NCBI GenBank assembly: GCA_964631235.1
Contig: CAZVZX010000016.1
Location: 33,203 to 97,202, forward strand
Origin: JARKPK01 sp964631235
GTDB lineage: Bacteria; Planctomycetota; Planctomycetia; Pirellulales; Thermoguttaceae
Length of the DNA: 64,000 nt
Direction: 5' to 3'
Shown here: one piece after another, positions 9,214 to 18,277 of the stretch
Layout of the letters: every line of letters starts with the position of its first letter
Numbering within the stretch: position 1 is the first letter of the stretch
The notes under the pieces: model-generated
Seen by the model: the letters and a program-made list of their open reading frames with translations, nothing else
What the model was told of the DNA's origin: nothing
Database searches by the model: none
Made by a program: the position numbers and the translations under genes

Positions 9214-9245
9214 GAAGTTCATCACGAAGCTCAAGCCTTACCGAA

Positions 9246-10181
9246 CTACATCATTCGCCTTTGCCACCAAAGACGCTTGGCTTTGAGCAAGAGCGGGGTT
9301 CGGCCAACACATTCACCGCTATAATCTTTACCATCGCAGGCAACAATGCGCCACGGAGAGACCGGGCGAGCTCCCCAGGCACGGGGATCACTCGCATAGA
9401 CATAGTCGCCGACGGATTCGCGGTTTCCAAATCGATCAATCGCTTCGTACAAGTCAATTATCGGAATGTGGTACTCTTCCAATAGTTCAAAGACATCACT
9501 CCACGTGAAGCCGCGGAAATGCGATACGCCGTGGTCGAAGAGCACTAGGAGCGTCTTTTCTAGTGAAGCCCATCTGACGAAATACTCCAAGGGATGATTT
9601 GTATATGAAGCGAATCGCGCACAGCGCATCAGGCAGTGTTCGGCCCTTGCACGCATGCTTCGCGGCAGTCGAAGACCGGGAAGTGCCTCAAGCGCAATTC
9701 TCGGCGCCGCCCATGATGGGACAGGCGCAATCCACGGCAGGGGAGCAACCCCCATCGCCGCGCGGAACATCGAAGCGCACGCTTTTCGAATCGTCGCGTC
9801 GTGGTCGCCTCGCGCATAAATACATACTTCCCATCGCAGTCCGTGGTGATCGAGAAACGCTCGATTCTCCGAGAGGCGACGGATGGCCGTTTCATGGTCG
9901 GGCTCTGTCGCTTCGGAACGGCCTGTTTTAGAAAGAGGGACGAGCCCTTTAAACATGTGTGTACAGGTTGTAATCCGGTAATTTCGATCACCGACGAGCG
10001 ACTTTATTTGTTCCAACGTCAAATAGTCTGGAGCCCCGAGCCTTTCCGGGATCACCGCGATGGCCATGGGCCTCGACGGATTCAAATGCGGCAGCGTGTT
10101 CTCTAGGAAACGGGCGAAGCCGTCATCATGAATCAAGACACAAGCGGCTCCAGCGGGGGCCTTGGATGTGGAGATGTACAT
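9246..10181 (-). CDS. Polysaccharide deacetylase-like protein (divergent NodB-type fold)
   Basis: A 311-residue protein from the ATG at 10181 (a TTG nine codons upstream is possible; AAGGA sits just before the ATG). Early in the protein is IHDDGFARFLENTLPHL, which matches the metal-binding TFDDG-type motif 1 of CE4 deacetylases, followed by a TTCTHMFKG segment that could supply the second metal ligand. Residues near the middle (ENRAFLDHHGLRWEVCIYARGDHD) resemble the barrel strand carrying the R-x-P/G motif. This suggests removal of an acetyl group from a sugar or repeat unit. No signal peptide is seen, so it would be cytoplasmic. The match is partial, and the residues beyond the HDDG motif are weak evidence. 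It shares the lower GC of the FkbH-like gene and is 48 bases upstream of it. Confidence 0.6.
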   Translation of the reverse strand: MYISTSKAPAGAACVLIHDDGFARFLENTLPHLNPSRPMAIAVIPERLGAPDYLTLEQIKSLVGDRNYRITTCTHMFKGLVPLSKTGRSEATEPDHETAIRRLSENRAFLDHHGLRWEVCIYARGDHDATIRKACASMFRAAMGVAPLPWIAPVPSWAAPRIALEALPGLRLPRSMRARAEHCLMRCARFASYTNHPLEYFVRWASLEKTLLVLFDHGVSHFRGFTWSDVFELLEEYHIPIIDLYEAIDRFGNRESVGDYVYASDPRAWGARPVSPWRIVACDGKDYSGECVGRTPLLLKAKRLWWQRRMM

Positions 10182-10214
10182 GGAATCCTTGATGAGAGTT
10201 GTTCCCAAATCAAT

Positions 10215-11330
10215 CTACTGTTTGTGTAACTGCCAAGGAGGATTTGGACGATCGCCCTGTTGGAGGGCCCACCTCACGGCCGCGATCAGGTAGTCGGCCA
10301 CGGCCTCTCCCGAGATCGCCGCGGCCGACCAACGCCGAATGGCCGCTCGGGCGTCGGGTGCGATCGGGCCGGCCGCGATTCGCCGCTTCAGCGCCGCACA
10401 GAGTTGATCGACTCGATTCCAGCGATACGCCTCACCGCGCTCGTTGCCGTCGAGCAGGTCGCTCGCCCCGCAGCGGTCGCTGCACACGACCGGCGTGCCG
10501 AGCATCAACGCCTCGTTGACCACCGCCCCCCAACCGTCGAAACGGCTCGGCAACACCAGCAGATCGGCGGCGGCGATCCGTGCCCGGGCCTCGGCATTGC
10601 TCACGTTGCCGGTGAACTCGACTTGCGGGAGCCTCGCGTGCCGTGTGAGGATCTGTGCAACAGTGTCGCGCAACGGCCCGTCGCCGACGAACGTCAGCCG
10701 CGCATCGTCGCGGCCCAGTCGCCCGAACGCCTCGGCCAGCAGGTCCACGCCCTTGCGGACAATTAAGCTGCCGACGAAGACGATATGGAACCGGCCGTCC
10801 GGCCGCGGCGGCAGCGACGGCGGCTCGAACCGCTCGACCGTGTAGGCAAACGGCAAGATGCGATCGGCCGGGAAGAAGCACCGGCGATACCAACGCACGC
10901 CGTTTTCGCCCATTGCCATGATGATTTCCGCCCGGCGGCCGCGGCGGAGGCCCTCCCACGAGTAACGCACGCGGCGCAGCAGACCCTTGAGCCCGCGAAC
11001 ATCGGCCCCTTCGGCCAGAAAGCCCAGGCGTCGGCGTTGCCGGCCCTGTTGCCGCCAGGCCCAACGGGCGGTGTTCGCCCCGCGAAAGCCGGTGAGCAAA
11101 TGCACGGTGTCTGCCGGCTGATCGTTCCAGAAGGCCAGGCATTGCCGCTCGTCGGGAGCGACGACGACCTCGATGCCCGTAGTGTCGGGCGCGGTCCAGC
11201 CCATCTGTGTTCGCTCGGGCGAATCGGCGGCATCGACCACCCATCGGCATGCGTGCCCGCGAGCAACCAGCGCGCGAAGGCAGGCCGACTGATGCATCGA
11301 GACCTGATTCTGCCAAAAGACGAAGTTCAT
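10215..11330 (-). CDS. GT4 family glycosyltransferase
   Basis: A 371-residue transferase starting MNFVFWQNQVSMHQSACLRA, an N-terminus shared with a branch of GT4 proteins in exopolysaccharide clusters. It has FHIVFVGSLIVRKGVDLLAEA and the donor motif SRFDGWGAVVNEALMLGTPV, where the first acidic residue of EX7E is Asp. ATG at 11330 is preceded directly by an in-frame TTG, which I did not take. The start is 81 bases after the methyltransferase stop and the stop is 33 bases before the deacetylase-like gene. Sugar specificity is not readable. Confidence 0.87.
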   Translation of the reverse strand: MNFVFWQNQVSMHQSACLRALVARGHACRWVVDAADSPERTQMGWTAPDTTGIEVVVAPDERQCLAFWNDQPADTVHLLTGFRGANTARWAWRQQGRQRRRLGFLAEGADVRGLKGLLRRVRYSWEGLRRGRRAEIIMAMGENGVRWYRRCFFPADRILPFAYTVERFEPPSLPPRPDGRFHIVFVGSLIVRKGVDLLAEAFGRLGRDDARLTFVGDGPLRDTVAQILTRHARLPQVEFTGNVSNAEARARIAAADLLVLPSRFDGWGAVVNEALMLGTPVVCSDRCGASDLLDGNERGEAYRWNRVDQLCAALKRRIAAGPIAPDARAAIRRWSAAAISGEAVADYLIAAVRWALQQGDRPNPPWQLHKQ

Positions 11331-11411
11331 CAATGAGAAGTCGAAGGTTGCGACGAGAATACAAACCGTGCGGTCACTATTAGAAGGGTTTCTTACGGCC
11401 GCGCATCGGGA

Positions 11412-12215
11412 TCAAGATGCTGATGGAGTAGCGGGTTTGACGATTTCGATGATCAACGGCCCGGTGCGGACGAGTAGTGCCTTCGTCGCAGTCGGGTAGT
11501 TGAGGCATCGGTCGCCGCGCGAGCGGAACCAGAGGATCGCCTCGAACGGGTCCATGCTGTTCAGCGCGTCGGAGTCCGACATCCAGAAGTGTTCGTAGTT
11601 GGGCTTCAATCGCCGATAGCGAAATCGCATCGGCCGCCGCGGCGCGGCCAGGTGAACCGCCAGCCGCGCCAATCGCCGCGGGAAGACATGCATCGCCCGA
11701 AAGGCCATCGACTCGCGCAGTGGAATCGACAGCTTGACGAGCTTGCCGCGCCAATCGAAATCGCTGTAGGGCCGAACCGGATACCCCTCGGCCGCCCAAG
11801 GACGACACTGCCAGGCCGGGGCCAACAGCAGCAATCCGCCGGGCCGAAGCACGCGGCGCATCTCGCTGAGGGCGGCCTCCGGGGCGGGCACGTGTTCGAG
11901 CACGGCATACGACCACGCGGCATCGAAGGAATTGTCGGCAAACGGCAACTCCTCGCACGAGCCGGCGACGAACGGCTTTCGATAGCCCGAGCCCGCCGAT
12001 CGGGCGAGGTCGATCCCCACATAGTCGTCCACCAATGATTGCAACGCGCCGCGGCCCGAGCCGATTTCCAAACATCGGGCGCGCTGAAGTTGATGTTGCT
12101 CGATGAAACTGCGGACGACCGGCGCAAAGGAGTGCGTGCTCGGGTCGTCGGCAACGGCGTAGCGATCGCCCTGATACTCCCGCTCGTAGAACTGTTGGGC
12201 GTCGCGGTGCGTCAT
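11412..12215 (-). CDS. Class I SAM-dependent methyltransferase
   Basis: A 267-residue protein with the SAM-binding motif I CLEIGSGRGALQSL near residue 48, acidic motif II in YVGIDLARS, motif EELPFADNSFDAAWSYAVLEHV, and LRPGGLLLLAPAW. These are the Methyltransf_11 signatures. It most likely O-methylates a sugar in the polysaccharide repeat unit; a lipid or protein substrate cannot be excluded. Its ATG overlaps the stop codon of the GT4 gene at 12212-13498 by four bases, so the two are translationally coupled. No membrane segment or signal peptide. Confidence 0.85.
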   Translation of the reverse strand: MTHRDAQQFYEREYQGDRYAVADDPSTHSFAPVVRSFIEQHQLQRARCLEIGSGRGALQSLVDDYVGIDLARSAGSGYRKPFVAGSCEELPFADNSFDAAWSYAVLEHVPAPEAALSEMRRVLRPGGLLLLAPAWQCRPWAAEGYPVRPYSDFDWRGKLVKLSIPLRESMAFRAMHVFPRRLARLAVHLAAPRRPMRFRYRRLKPNYEHFWMSDSDALNSMDPFEAILWFRSRGDRCLNYPTATKALLVRTGPLIIEIVKPATPSAS

Positions 12216-13498
12216 TGTTGCGGCCCTTCAGCGGCCAATTGAGCGGCCGCGGCCGGGCAGCCCCGAGCGACAGCCGAAAGGTAGGCCGCCATGCGCTCGC
12301 CCTGGCGCCGCCAGGTCTTGTTGAGTTTCATGTAGCGGCGGCCCGCCTCGGCCCGCGCTTGCCGCTCGGCGAAGGGCGTTTGGCGAATCTGGCGGATCAG
12401 GTCGGCCAGGGCCTCAGGCGTTTCGTCGCGGAGCACATAGGCGAACGGGCCGTACTCTTCCGCCGCATGAGCCATCGCAGTGGTGATCACGGTTCGGCCC
12501 ATCGCTAGGTACTCGAGAAGCTTCGAGGCGAACAGGTACGACTTGCCGACGCCTTGCGTCAAGCGAATGTTCAAGAGCACGTCGGATCGGCGATAGAGTT
12601 GCAGCACCTGATCGTGCGCAAGCAGGCCGTGGTAGCGGATGCGGTTGTCGCGCTGGGCCGCCTCGCGAACCAGATCGGCCAGCGCGCCGTGACCGGCGAT
12701 TTCCAACCGCAGGGCGGGATCGTCGAGCCGTCCAAAGGCGTCGAGCAGCAGCCGCACGCCGTTGAGTTCCCAGAGGCTGCCGGCCAGGCAGAGCACGAAC
12801 TCGTCGCGCGGCGCCGGCAGCGGCCAGTCGGGGATGACGGCCTCGTCCACCGCCCCATCGACGTGCAGCCCGTGCGCGCCCGGCGCGTAGTCGTCGAGGA
12901 TTGCGCGGGTGATGACGATCCGCCCGTCGAGCCGCCGCACGAGCCGCCGGGCACAAAAGTCATCGACGCGATACCAGAACATATGATCGATCTTCACCGG
13001 CGGCGTGCCGATGTCGTAGAGCATGGCCGCATATTTGCTGCCGGTGAGCCGCGCGGCCATGTAGATGAATAGGGCCGGCGGCCGCGTCAGGTTGTATTGC
13101 AGGATGACCCGCGGGCGGCCGCGATTGCGCCATGCCCAACGCAGCAGGGCGAAAAAGGCGGAAAGCCCCAAGTGGATCTGCTTCCAAAGCGGCAGGTTCA
13201 GGTGCGGCAGCAGTTGCGCAGCGCAGCCGGAGAATAGCTCGACCGTGCGTCGCGGCATCCAAAGCCGTTTGCCGCGGGGAAAGGCGGGCATTGGTTGAAT
13301 CGAGAAAACGCCGGTGAACTCGAGCCCGGCAGCGATCATCTCGCGCAGCGAATAAAGCACTGCGTTGTTGCCCGCCCGGGCGAACCCCTCGGTGCGGAAC
13401 TCGGGCACGTCGGGCACGACGGCACTGATCAGAGCGGCCGCTGGGCGGGGCGCCGGCACGGAATCGCTCGGCAGGTTGTTTGCGGAGGTCTCGGGCAT
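12212..13498 (-). CDS. GT4-like glycosyltransferase
   Basis: A 428-residue protein starting MPETSANNLPSD, with a GFARAGNNAVLYSLREM segment where GT4 proteins carry their glycine loop. The C-terminal half has FVLCLAGSLWELNGVRLLLDAF and GKSYLFASKLLEYLAMGRTV, the P/ASKxxEYLAxG form of the GT4 donor site. The start at 13498 avoids a 41-codon extension that would overlap the Wzy-like gene by about 70 bases. Its stop overlaps the methyltransferase start. It probably acts on the same repeat unit as the other cluster transferases. Specificity unknown. Confidence 0.82.
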   Translation of the reverse strand: MPETSANNLPSDSVPAPRPAAALISAVVPDVPEFRTEGFARAGNNAVLYSLREMIAAGLEFTGVFSIQPMPAFPRGKRLWMPRRTVELFSGCAAQLLPHLNLPLWKQIHLGLSAFFALLRWAWRNRGRPRVILQYNLTRPPALFIYMAARLTGSKYAAMLYDIGTPPVKIDHMFWYRVDDFCARRLVRRLDGRIVITRAILDDYAPGAHGLHVDGAVDEAVIPDWPLPAPRDEFVLCLAGSLWELNGVRLLLDAFGRLDDPALRLEIAGHGALADLVREAAQRDNRIRYHGLLAHDQVLQLYRRSDVLLNIRLTQGVGKSYLFASKLLEYLAMGRTVITTAMAHAAEEYGPFAYVLRDETPEALADLIRQIRQTPFAERQARAEAGRRYMKLNKTWRRQGERMAAYLSAVARGCPAAAAQLAAEGPQQ

Positions 13499-13553
13499 CA
13501 GCCGGTTGTCGGGCGGAGGTTCAGGCAAGGCTTCATGCGAGAACGGCCTTAGG

Positions 13554-14951
13554 TTACGCTCGGGCCGGCGCGGCCGGCTGCCACTGCGGCCCACGGGCTG
13601 AAACCGCCGACCGAGCTGCATGGCCGGTGAGGATCATCACAGCCCCAACAAGGTAGCCCATATTGTGCGGGAAGTCGCCGCCGATCCAGTTGAAGCTCAT
13701 GTTCAGCGCGCCGTACAACGACAAACAGATAATCAGGCTGCCCGGGTCGAAGTGGACAAGGAATCGCCGGGTCATCCAGCCGCAGATCAATCCCAACAGC
13801 ATCATGAAGATCGGCGCACCGACAAAGCCGAACATCACCAACAGCCAGCCGAAAACGGAAGGCCATGCCGAACGCGGCAGGCCGGCTTCTTCGATCCACA
13901 GCATGGCGATTTCTCGCGACGGTGGGACGTACGTGGGATCGAACTTGTTGATCTGGTCGAGGATTCGGCCGCCGGCAAGGAATTCCGGATAAAACGCCAG
14001 CGGGTGGCACCGCTGCATGAAGGCGTCGGTGAATTCGAGCTGGTGCGTGCCGTAATACACCAGTTGCAGCGCGGCCCCCAACTCGCGCTTGCCGATATCG
14101 AACCGCTCGATATCGAACTTGCTCTGTTGAATCCAACGATCGGCGGTCGTCTTCAGTCCGCGCTCTTCGTGCCGCATCACCGCGATAAAGAACACATACA
14201 CCACCGTGATCACGATGAATGCGGTTACCAGCAAGCGTTGAAGCAGATATCGCCGTTGCCAAAGAAGCGCGCGAATCCGCTCGCCTTTGACGAAAACGTA
14301 ATAGAAGACAATATACGTCAGCACCCAGAAGAAGTTGCCGCGATGCACGGACAAGAAGGCGTTGAAGCACAATAGGCCCATACTGCCCCAGGCCGTCAGA
14401 TGGGCCAGCGGATTCATAGGCGACCGCAAGGCGGAAAAATAGAAATAGAGCGCCAGTCCGGCCAACAGGAAAGAATAGGGCGCCACGCTGACCGTCGTGA
14501 CCCAGGTGGTTGCGGCCACTGATTCGGTCCGGACGAACTGGGTTTCGGTCAGCGTTTTCGCCACGCTGCCGGCGCCGGAGTATAGACGGTCGGCCACTAG
14601 GCCGGCACATCCGATGAACCCCAACGTGAGAAAAACGTACATCAGCAGCTTGGTCGTTTGATGCTGCGCGGCCAGGCGTTGGGCGCTCATGCCCACGGTT
14701 TGCGGCACGCGGCCCACGGCCAGCCGATAGCAAAGGCAAAAGCCGAAAAAGCTCACCGCCAAATAGATGTACGTGCCCAGGCTGAGCCACGGCAGGTTTA
14801 GCGGCCCGAAATGGTATAGGAGGAAACTCGAGATCCAGAAGACAATGAACGGCAGCACCGGGAACCAGATGCGCAGCCGGGAGATTTGGAAGAAGCTGTC
14901 GGTCGGCTGACCGTTGCCCATTCGAATGGCGGGAGAGTATGCCGTGTTCAT
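13554..14951 (-). CDS. Wzy-like oligosaccharide repeat-unit polymerase (multi-spanning membrane protein)
   Basis: A 465-residue protein with roughly ten to twelve hydrophobic segments. One hydrophilic loop, about residues 255-350, contains conserved-looking charged residues (RHEERGLK, GGRILDQINKFDPTYVPPSREIAM). This topology and position between a flippase and transferase genes fit O-antigen/exopolysaccharide polymerases, which join lipid-linked repeat units on the periplasmic side. Wzy proteins share little sequence, so this rests on topology and context; an O-antigen ligase is the main alternative. Start ATG at 14951; the next gene begins 55 bases downstream. Confidence 0.72.
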   Translation of the reverse strand: MNTAYSPAIRMGNGQPTDSFFQISRLRIWFPVLPFIVFWISSFLLYHFGPLNLPWLSLGTYIYLAVSFFGFCLCYRLAVGRVPQTVGMSAQRLAAQHQTTKLLMYVFLTLGFIGCAGLVADRLYSGAGSVAKTLTETQFVRTESVAATTWVTTVSVAPYSFLLAGLALYFYFSALRSPMNPLAHLTAWGSMGLLCFNAFLSVHRGNFFWVLTYIVFYYVFVKGERIRALLWQRRYLLQRLLVTAFIVITVVYVFFIAVMRHEERGLKTTADRWIQQSKFDIERFDIGKRELGAALQLVYYGTHQLEFTDAFMQRCHPLAFYPEFLAGGRILDQINKFDPTYVPPSREIAMLWIEEAGLPRSAWPSVFGWLLVMFGFVGAPIFMMLLGLICGWMTRRFLVHFDPGSLIICLSLYGALNMSFNWIGGDFPHNMGYLVGAVMILTGHAARSAVSARGPQWQPAAPARA

Positions 14952-15120
14952 CGGATGGTTCCGTGTGTTTCGCTGGCAGCCCGAAGCTCGCCAGTTTCGT
15001 TAATTCGTCTGACGCTCGCGCTACGAAACCGCGAAAAAGGGAACGCGGTCGGGGCGGCGAAAACGCGCAATCGGCCCTTTTCTTTTTCGGCGGGCGCTGT
15101 CGCGGTTGTGTTTCTAATGC

Positions 15121-16104
15121 TCAGTTCGAGGCCGCCGGCTTCCCCTTGGCCAGCCATTGGGCCAGCAAGCCCAATAGGCGCCGCCGCCATTGGCTGCACT
15201 TAAACAGTACCTTCCACCCGACGTTTCGCCAGGTGGTCGTGTTCGAGTAGAACTCTTGCTGCAAATACCGTTCGTAGCGAAGATCCGGGCTCAGCTCCGT
15301 CGGCACCCGCAACGTGCCGGACTCGAAGGGGTAGAGCTTGCGGAAGCTGAACCTTCGGGTGGTAGTGTGCGTGGCGCCCTGCCCCGCTCCGATATTCTGT
15401 ACCTGGTTGCGATAGGGAAACGCGCACAATCCGCGTTTCTTGAATTGTAGGAACCAAAACTGAATATCCCAGGTGCTTTCCGGGTGCGTGGTAATCCACT
15501 GGAAGCACTTGCGCCAGGCGTCGGGCAGGAAGCTGGGGATGCTGCCCTCGCGGGCGATTTCGTCGAGAAAGTCGGGCGACCAGCCGCGAAGCTCTCGGTC
15601 GTAGCCCTCCCAGGCCCTCGCCCAGGTGGCCCACCCCCAAATGCACGGGAAATGGGTGAACCCGACATCGTACGGCCCAGTCTTCCGCCCGAGAAAATAC
15701 GTCCCGGTGATGCTCGTCACCCGCGGCTCGTCGGCATAGCGTTCGAGCAGTTCGGCACAGTAGGGGAAGAAGGTGGGGGCGGGCAAGCAGTCGTCTTCGA
15801 CGATGATCGCCCGACCGTAACGCGAAAGCGCCCGCTCGATTCCGCTGGACACGCGCCGCCCGCAACCGAGATTTTCCGGGGCGTAGTCGGTATCGACCTG
15901 GGCGGGCCAGTCGATCATCGCCTCGATGTCGCGGCGCAGTTGGGCCACCAAGGCGGCCTCGCCGGGCACGTGTGCCCGGGGCCCATCGCTGACCAGCACG
16001 ACCCGCTTCGGCCGAGCGGCGCGGATTTGCTCGAACACCCGCCGCGCATGCACGGGGCGATTGAAGAACAGAAAGACGACGGTCTCCGGCAACAATGTGT
16101 TCAT
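15121..16104 (-). CDS. GNT-I/HlpA-like family A glycosyltransferase
   Basis: A 327-residue protein starting MNTLLPETVVFLFFNRPVHA. This N-terminus, then KRVVLVSDGPR, RAIIVEDDCLPAP with its DxD-like EDD motif, and FPCIWGWATWARAW, are features of the GT-A fold proteins often labelled hemolytic protein HlpA-like or GNT-I-like. The EDD motif would bind the metal and nucleotide sugar. An upstream TTG at 16152 would overlap the FkbM gene; the ATG at 16104 is preferred. It is 44 bases after FkbM, and the polymerase gene follows 169 bases later. Donor and acceptor unknown. Confidence 0.8.
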   Translation of the reverse strand: MNTLLPETVVFLFFNRPVHARRVFEQIRAARPKRVVLVSDGPRAHVPGEAALVAQLRRDIEAMIDWPAQVDTDYAPENLGCGRRVSSGIERALSRYGRAIIVEDDCLPAPTFFPYCAELLERYADEPRVTSITGTYFLGRKTGPYDVGFTHFPCIWGWATWARAWEGYDRELRGWSPDFLDEIAREGSIPSFLPDAWRKCFQWITTHPESTWDIQFWFLQFKKRGLCAFPYRNQVQNIGAGQGATHTTTRRFSFRKLYPFESGTLRVPTELSPDLRYERYLQQEFYSNTTTWRNVGWKVLFKCSQWRRRLLGLLAQWLAKGKPAASN

Positions 16105-16148
16105 TCGGTGCGCAAGAGAAAGCGAACGCGTGAAGGGATGTGATCGGC

Positions 16149-16850
16149 TCAACCGGCGGACCCGGCAGGCGAAGCCTGTTTCGCTCGATAGAAATAATCG
16201 TGGTGCGTCATCTGTTCGACCAGCTCGTAGTACGGCCGCAAGTGCGCATTCACCTCGTCGAAGAATCGAGCTTCGACAAGAAGGTATTGGGGGCGATAGC
16301 GGTCGAGATCGAGGCCCTTGAGCACGGGCAGTTCGTAGCCCTCGACATCGAGCGAGAAGAAATCGATGGGCGGGGGCTGCACCTCGTCGAGGATCGACGT
16401 AAGCGTTCGCGCCGGCACTTCCACGGTGTAGGTTTTCGATAACCGTTGGATTTCCAGTCCCGTCTTGATGTGCTCCTGCTGCGCTTCCTTGGTGCGCAAC
16501 GCGCCGTCAACAACGGACATCAAATTGGCGAAATGGAGAGTGACCGAGGGCTGCACCGCCGCATCGGCCACCAGCGCGCAGTGGAACACCTGCGAACGCG
16601 TGCGGCGCTTGCGGCACCGCTGGTAAAGCTCGGGAATCGCTTCGACCAGCACGCCGCGCCAACCGAGCTTCTTTTCCAAGTAGTAGGTATTGCTCTGCGC
16701 ATAGCCGTCGTTGGCGCCGACCTCGATAAAGAATCCGTTTCGAAAGTTGAGATACTTCGACAGCTTCCGATCCAGATCGTTCAGCGCCGGGCGAGGCGAG
16801 CGATAGACCCGCCGCCAGAGGCCGCGCACGATGCGTTTGAGAATTTGCAT
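16149..16850 (-). CDS. FkbM family methyltransferase
   Basis: A 233-residue protein with the FkbM pattern: GFFIEVGANDGYAQSNTYYLEKK as SAM-binding motif I, GWRGVLVEAIPELYQRC as motif II, then the late DFFSLDVEGYELPVLKGLD motif. FkbM enzymes O-methylate sugars or polyketides, so this is a second candidate for methylating the repeat unit. The A of its ATG is the last base of the flippase stop codon (TGATG), a sign of tight coupling; a GTG one codon upstream is possible. Soluble, no signal peptide. Confidence 0.9.
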   Translation of the reverse strand: MQILKRIVRGLWRRVYRSPRPALNDLDRKLSKYLNFRNGFFIEVGANDGYAQSNTYYLEKKLGWRGVLVEAIPELYQRCRKRRTRSQVFHCALVADAAVQPSVTLHFANLMSVVDGALRTKEAQQEHIKTGLEIQRLSKTYTVEVPARTLTSILDEVQPPPIDFFSLDVEGYELPVLKGLDLDRYRPQYLLVEARFFDEVNAHLRPYYELVEQMTHHDYFYRAKQASPAGSAG

Positions 16851-18262
16851 CACCCGATTCCCTCATCAACTGCGACGGGTTGGGTATTTTCGTTCGAAAG
16901 CGACTCAAAATTGCGGCAGCGATACACAAACCAATAAACGCACATCAGCCACACGGCCTTGCCGAGCATCGACGCGCCGACCACGCCGGCTAGCCCCCAG
17001 CCGCACCACAAAGCCCCGGCGGCCGCGGCCAGGAAAGCCCCCATGCCGACAATCGCTGCGACATTTTGGGCTACGATCTTGCCCATCGCACGCAGGATAT
17101 AGAACGGCAGTTCCAAGGCCGCCAGCGGCAGATAGAGCAGCATCAACTGCATGCACGGAACGGCCGCGACATACTTGGGCATCACCAGCCCGATCACCCA
17201 AGGTAGGGCGACATAAGCCACGGCCGCCAAAGCGAGGGCCGCAGCAAGATTCAACAACATCGGGCGACGGGCCAACGCCCAGCAGGCCCTTACGCTTCCC
17301 GTTCGCCCAAAATGCTCTTCGACACGCGGGATGTAGACGGTTGTTCCTCCCAAGGGAATCTGCCGGGCCGCTTCCATCACCATCAGGCTCATCGACCAAA
17401 GCCCCAACGCCTCTGGGCCGACAAACCGCAGGATCAATGTTCCCTCGACCGTCAACCATCCGACGGCCTGCACGTAGTACGCCGAGAAGATCGGAATCCC
17501 TTCGCCGACGAGCGATCGCCACTCGACCCACGAGAACCGCCAGCGAATTCGCAATGGGCGACGCAGGTGTTGATAGGCCGTTTGTGCCAGGCTTACCAGT
17601 CCAGCTCGGGCGCACATCGCCCAGTAGGGCCAAAAGGGGAACAACGGCAGGGTGAGCAAGCTGGTGACGCTTGCCATCATCGACGATTTGGCCACATCGC
17701 GGAACTTGTGATTGGTGCGATACGTTACGCCCAAGTAGTTGCCGTAAACCATCCACAAATAGGTAGCAATTTGCACCAACCAGGCGCCCATCGCGTACAG
17801 GCTGCCCGCGGCAAGGCAGTACGCAGCCGCCGCGGCGTATCCGCCGCCGACAATCCAACAAAGCACCAAACTCCACGCCCGGGTGACTTCCGCCGCCGCC
17901 AGGGCGGCCGCGCGCTGATCGCGCCCGACAAGAATCGGGTAGCGTCGCTGCAATGCTTCGAGCGTGCCCAGTTGTAGGAAATAGAGATAACCCGTGGCGA
18001 TCGTAAACCCGCGGAAGTATCCCAAGTCGTCGGGTCGAACGAAATTCGCTTGGACCAACGCCCCGACGGCATGGACCAGCAAGGCGACCAGGTTGCTGCC
18101 GGCCAAGCCCGCCACCACCCAGACAGTCGGCGAGCGGTAGAGTCGCTGCGCAAAAGCCCTGAATCGCTCCAGGGATCGCGGCCGTTCGACCGCTGAGCAG
18201 CCGCTCGGATCAGCCGCAGGAGGCTCGATCGCCTCGACGGCCTGTTTCTCGCCGTGGGACAT
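16850..18262 (-). CDS. Polysaccharide flippase, MOP superfamily (Wzx-like)
   Basis: A 470-residue protein with about twelve predicted membrane spans beginning near residue 50 (VWVVAGLAGSNLVALLVHAVGALVQ as the first). The fold and gene order, beside a Wzy-like polymerase and glycosyltransferases, indicate a lipid-linked oligosaccharide flippase of the MATE/MOP group, moving the repeat unit across the inner membrane. The N-terminal 45 residues are hydrophilic and unlike the family core. It starts only 15 bases after the J-like domain gene stops, and its own stop overlaps the FkbM start. Substrate cannot be read from sequence. Confidence 0.85.
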   Translation of the reverse strand: MSHGEKQAVEAIEPPAADPSGCSAVERPRSLERFRAFAQRLYRSPTVWVVAGLAGSNLVALLVHAVGALVQANFVRPDDLGYFRGFTIATGYLYFLQLGTLEALQRRYPILVGRDQRAAALAAAEVTRAWSLVLCWIVGGGYAAAAAYCLAAGSLYAMGAWLVQIATYLWMVYGNYLGVTYRTNHKFRDVAKSSMMASVTSLLTLPLFPFWPYWAMCARAGLVSLAQTAYQHLRRPLRIRWRFSWVEWRSLVGEGIPIFSAYYVQAVGWLTVEGTLILRFVGPEALGLWSMSLMVMEAARQIPLGGTTVYIPRVEEHFGRTGSVRACWALARRPMLLNLAAALALAAVAYVALPWVIGLVMPKYVAAVPCMQLMLLYLPLAALELPFYILRAMGKIVAQNVAAIVGMGAFLAAAAGALWCGWGLAGVVGASMLGKAVWLMCVYWFVYRCRNFESLSNENTQPVAVDEGIG

Positions 18263-18277
18263 TAGCGAACAATAGGC

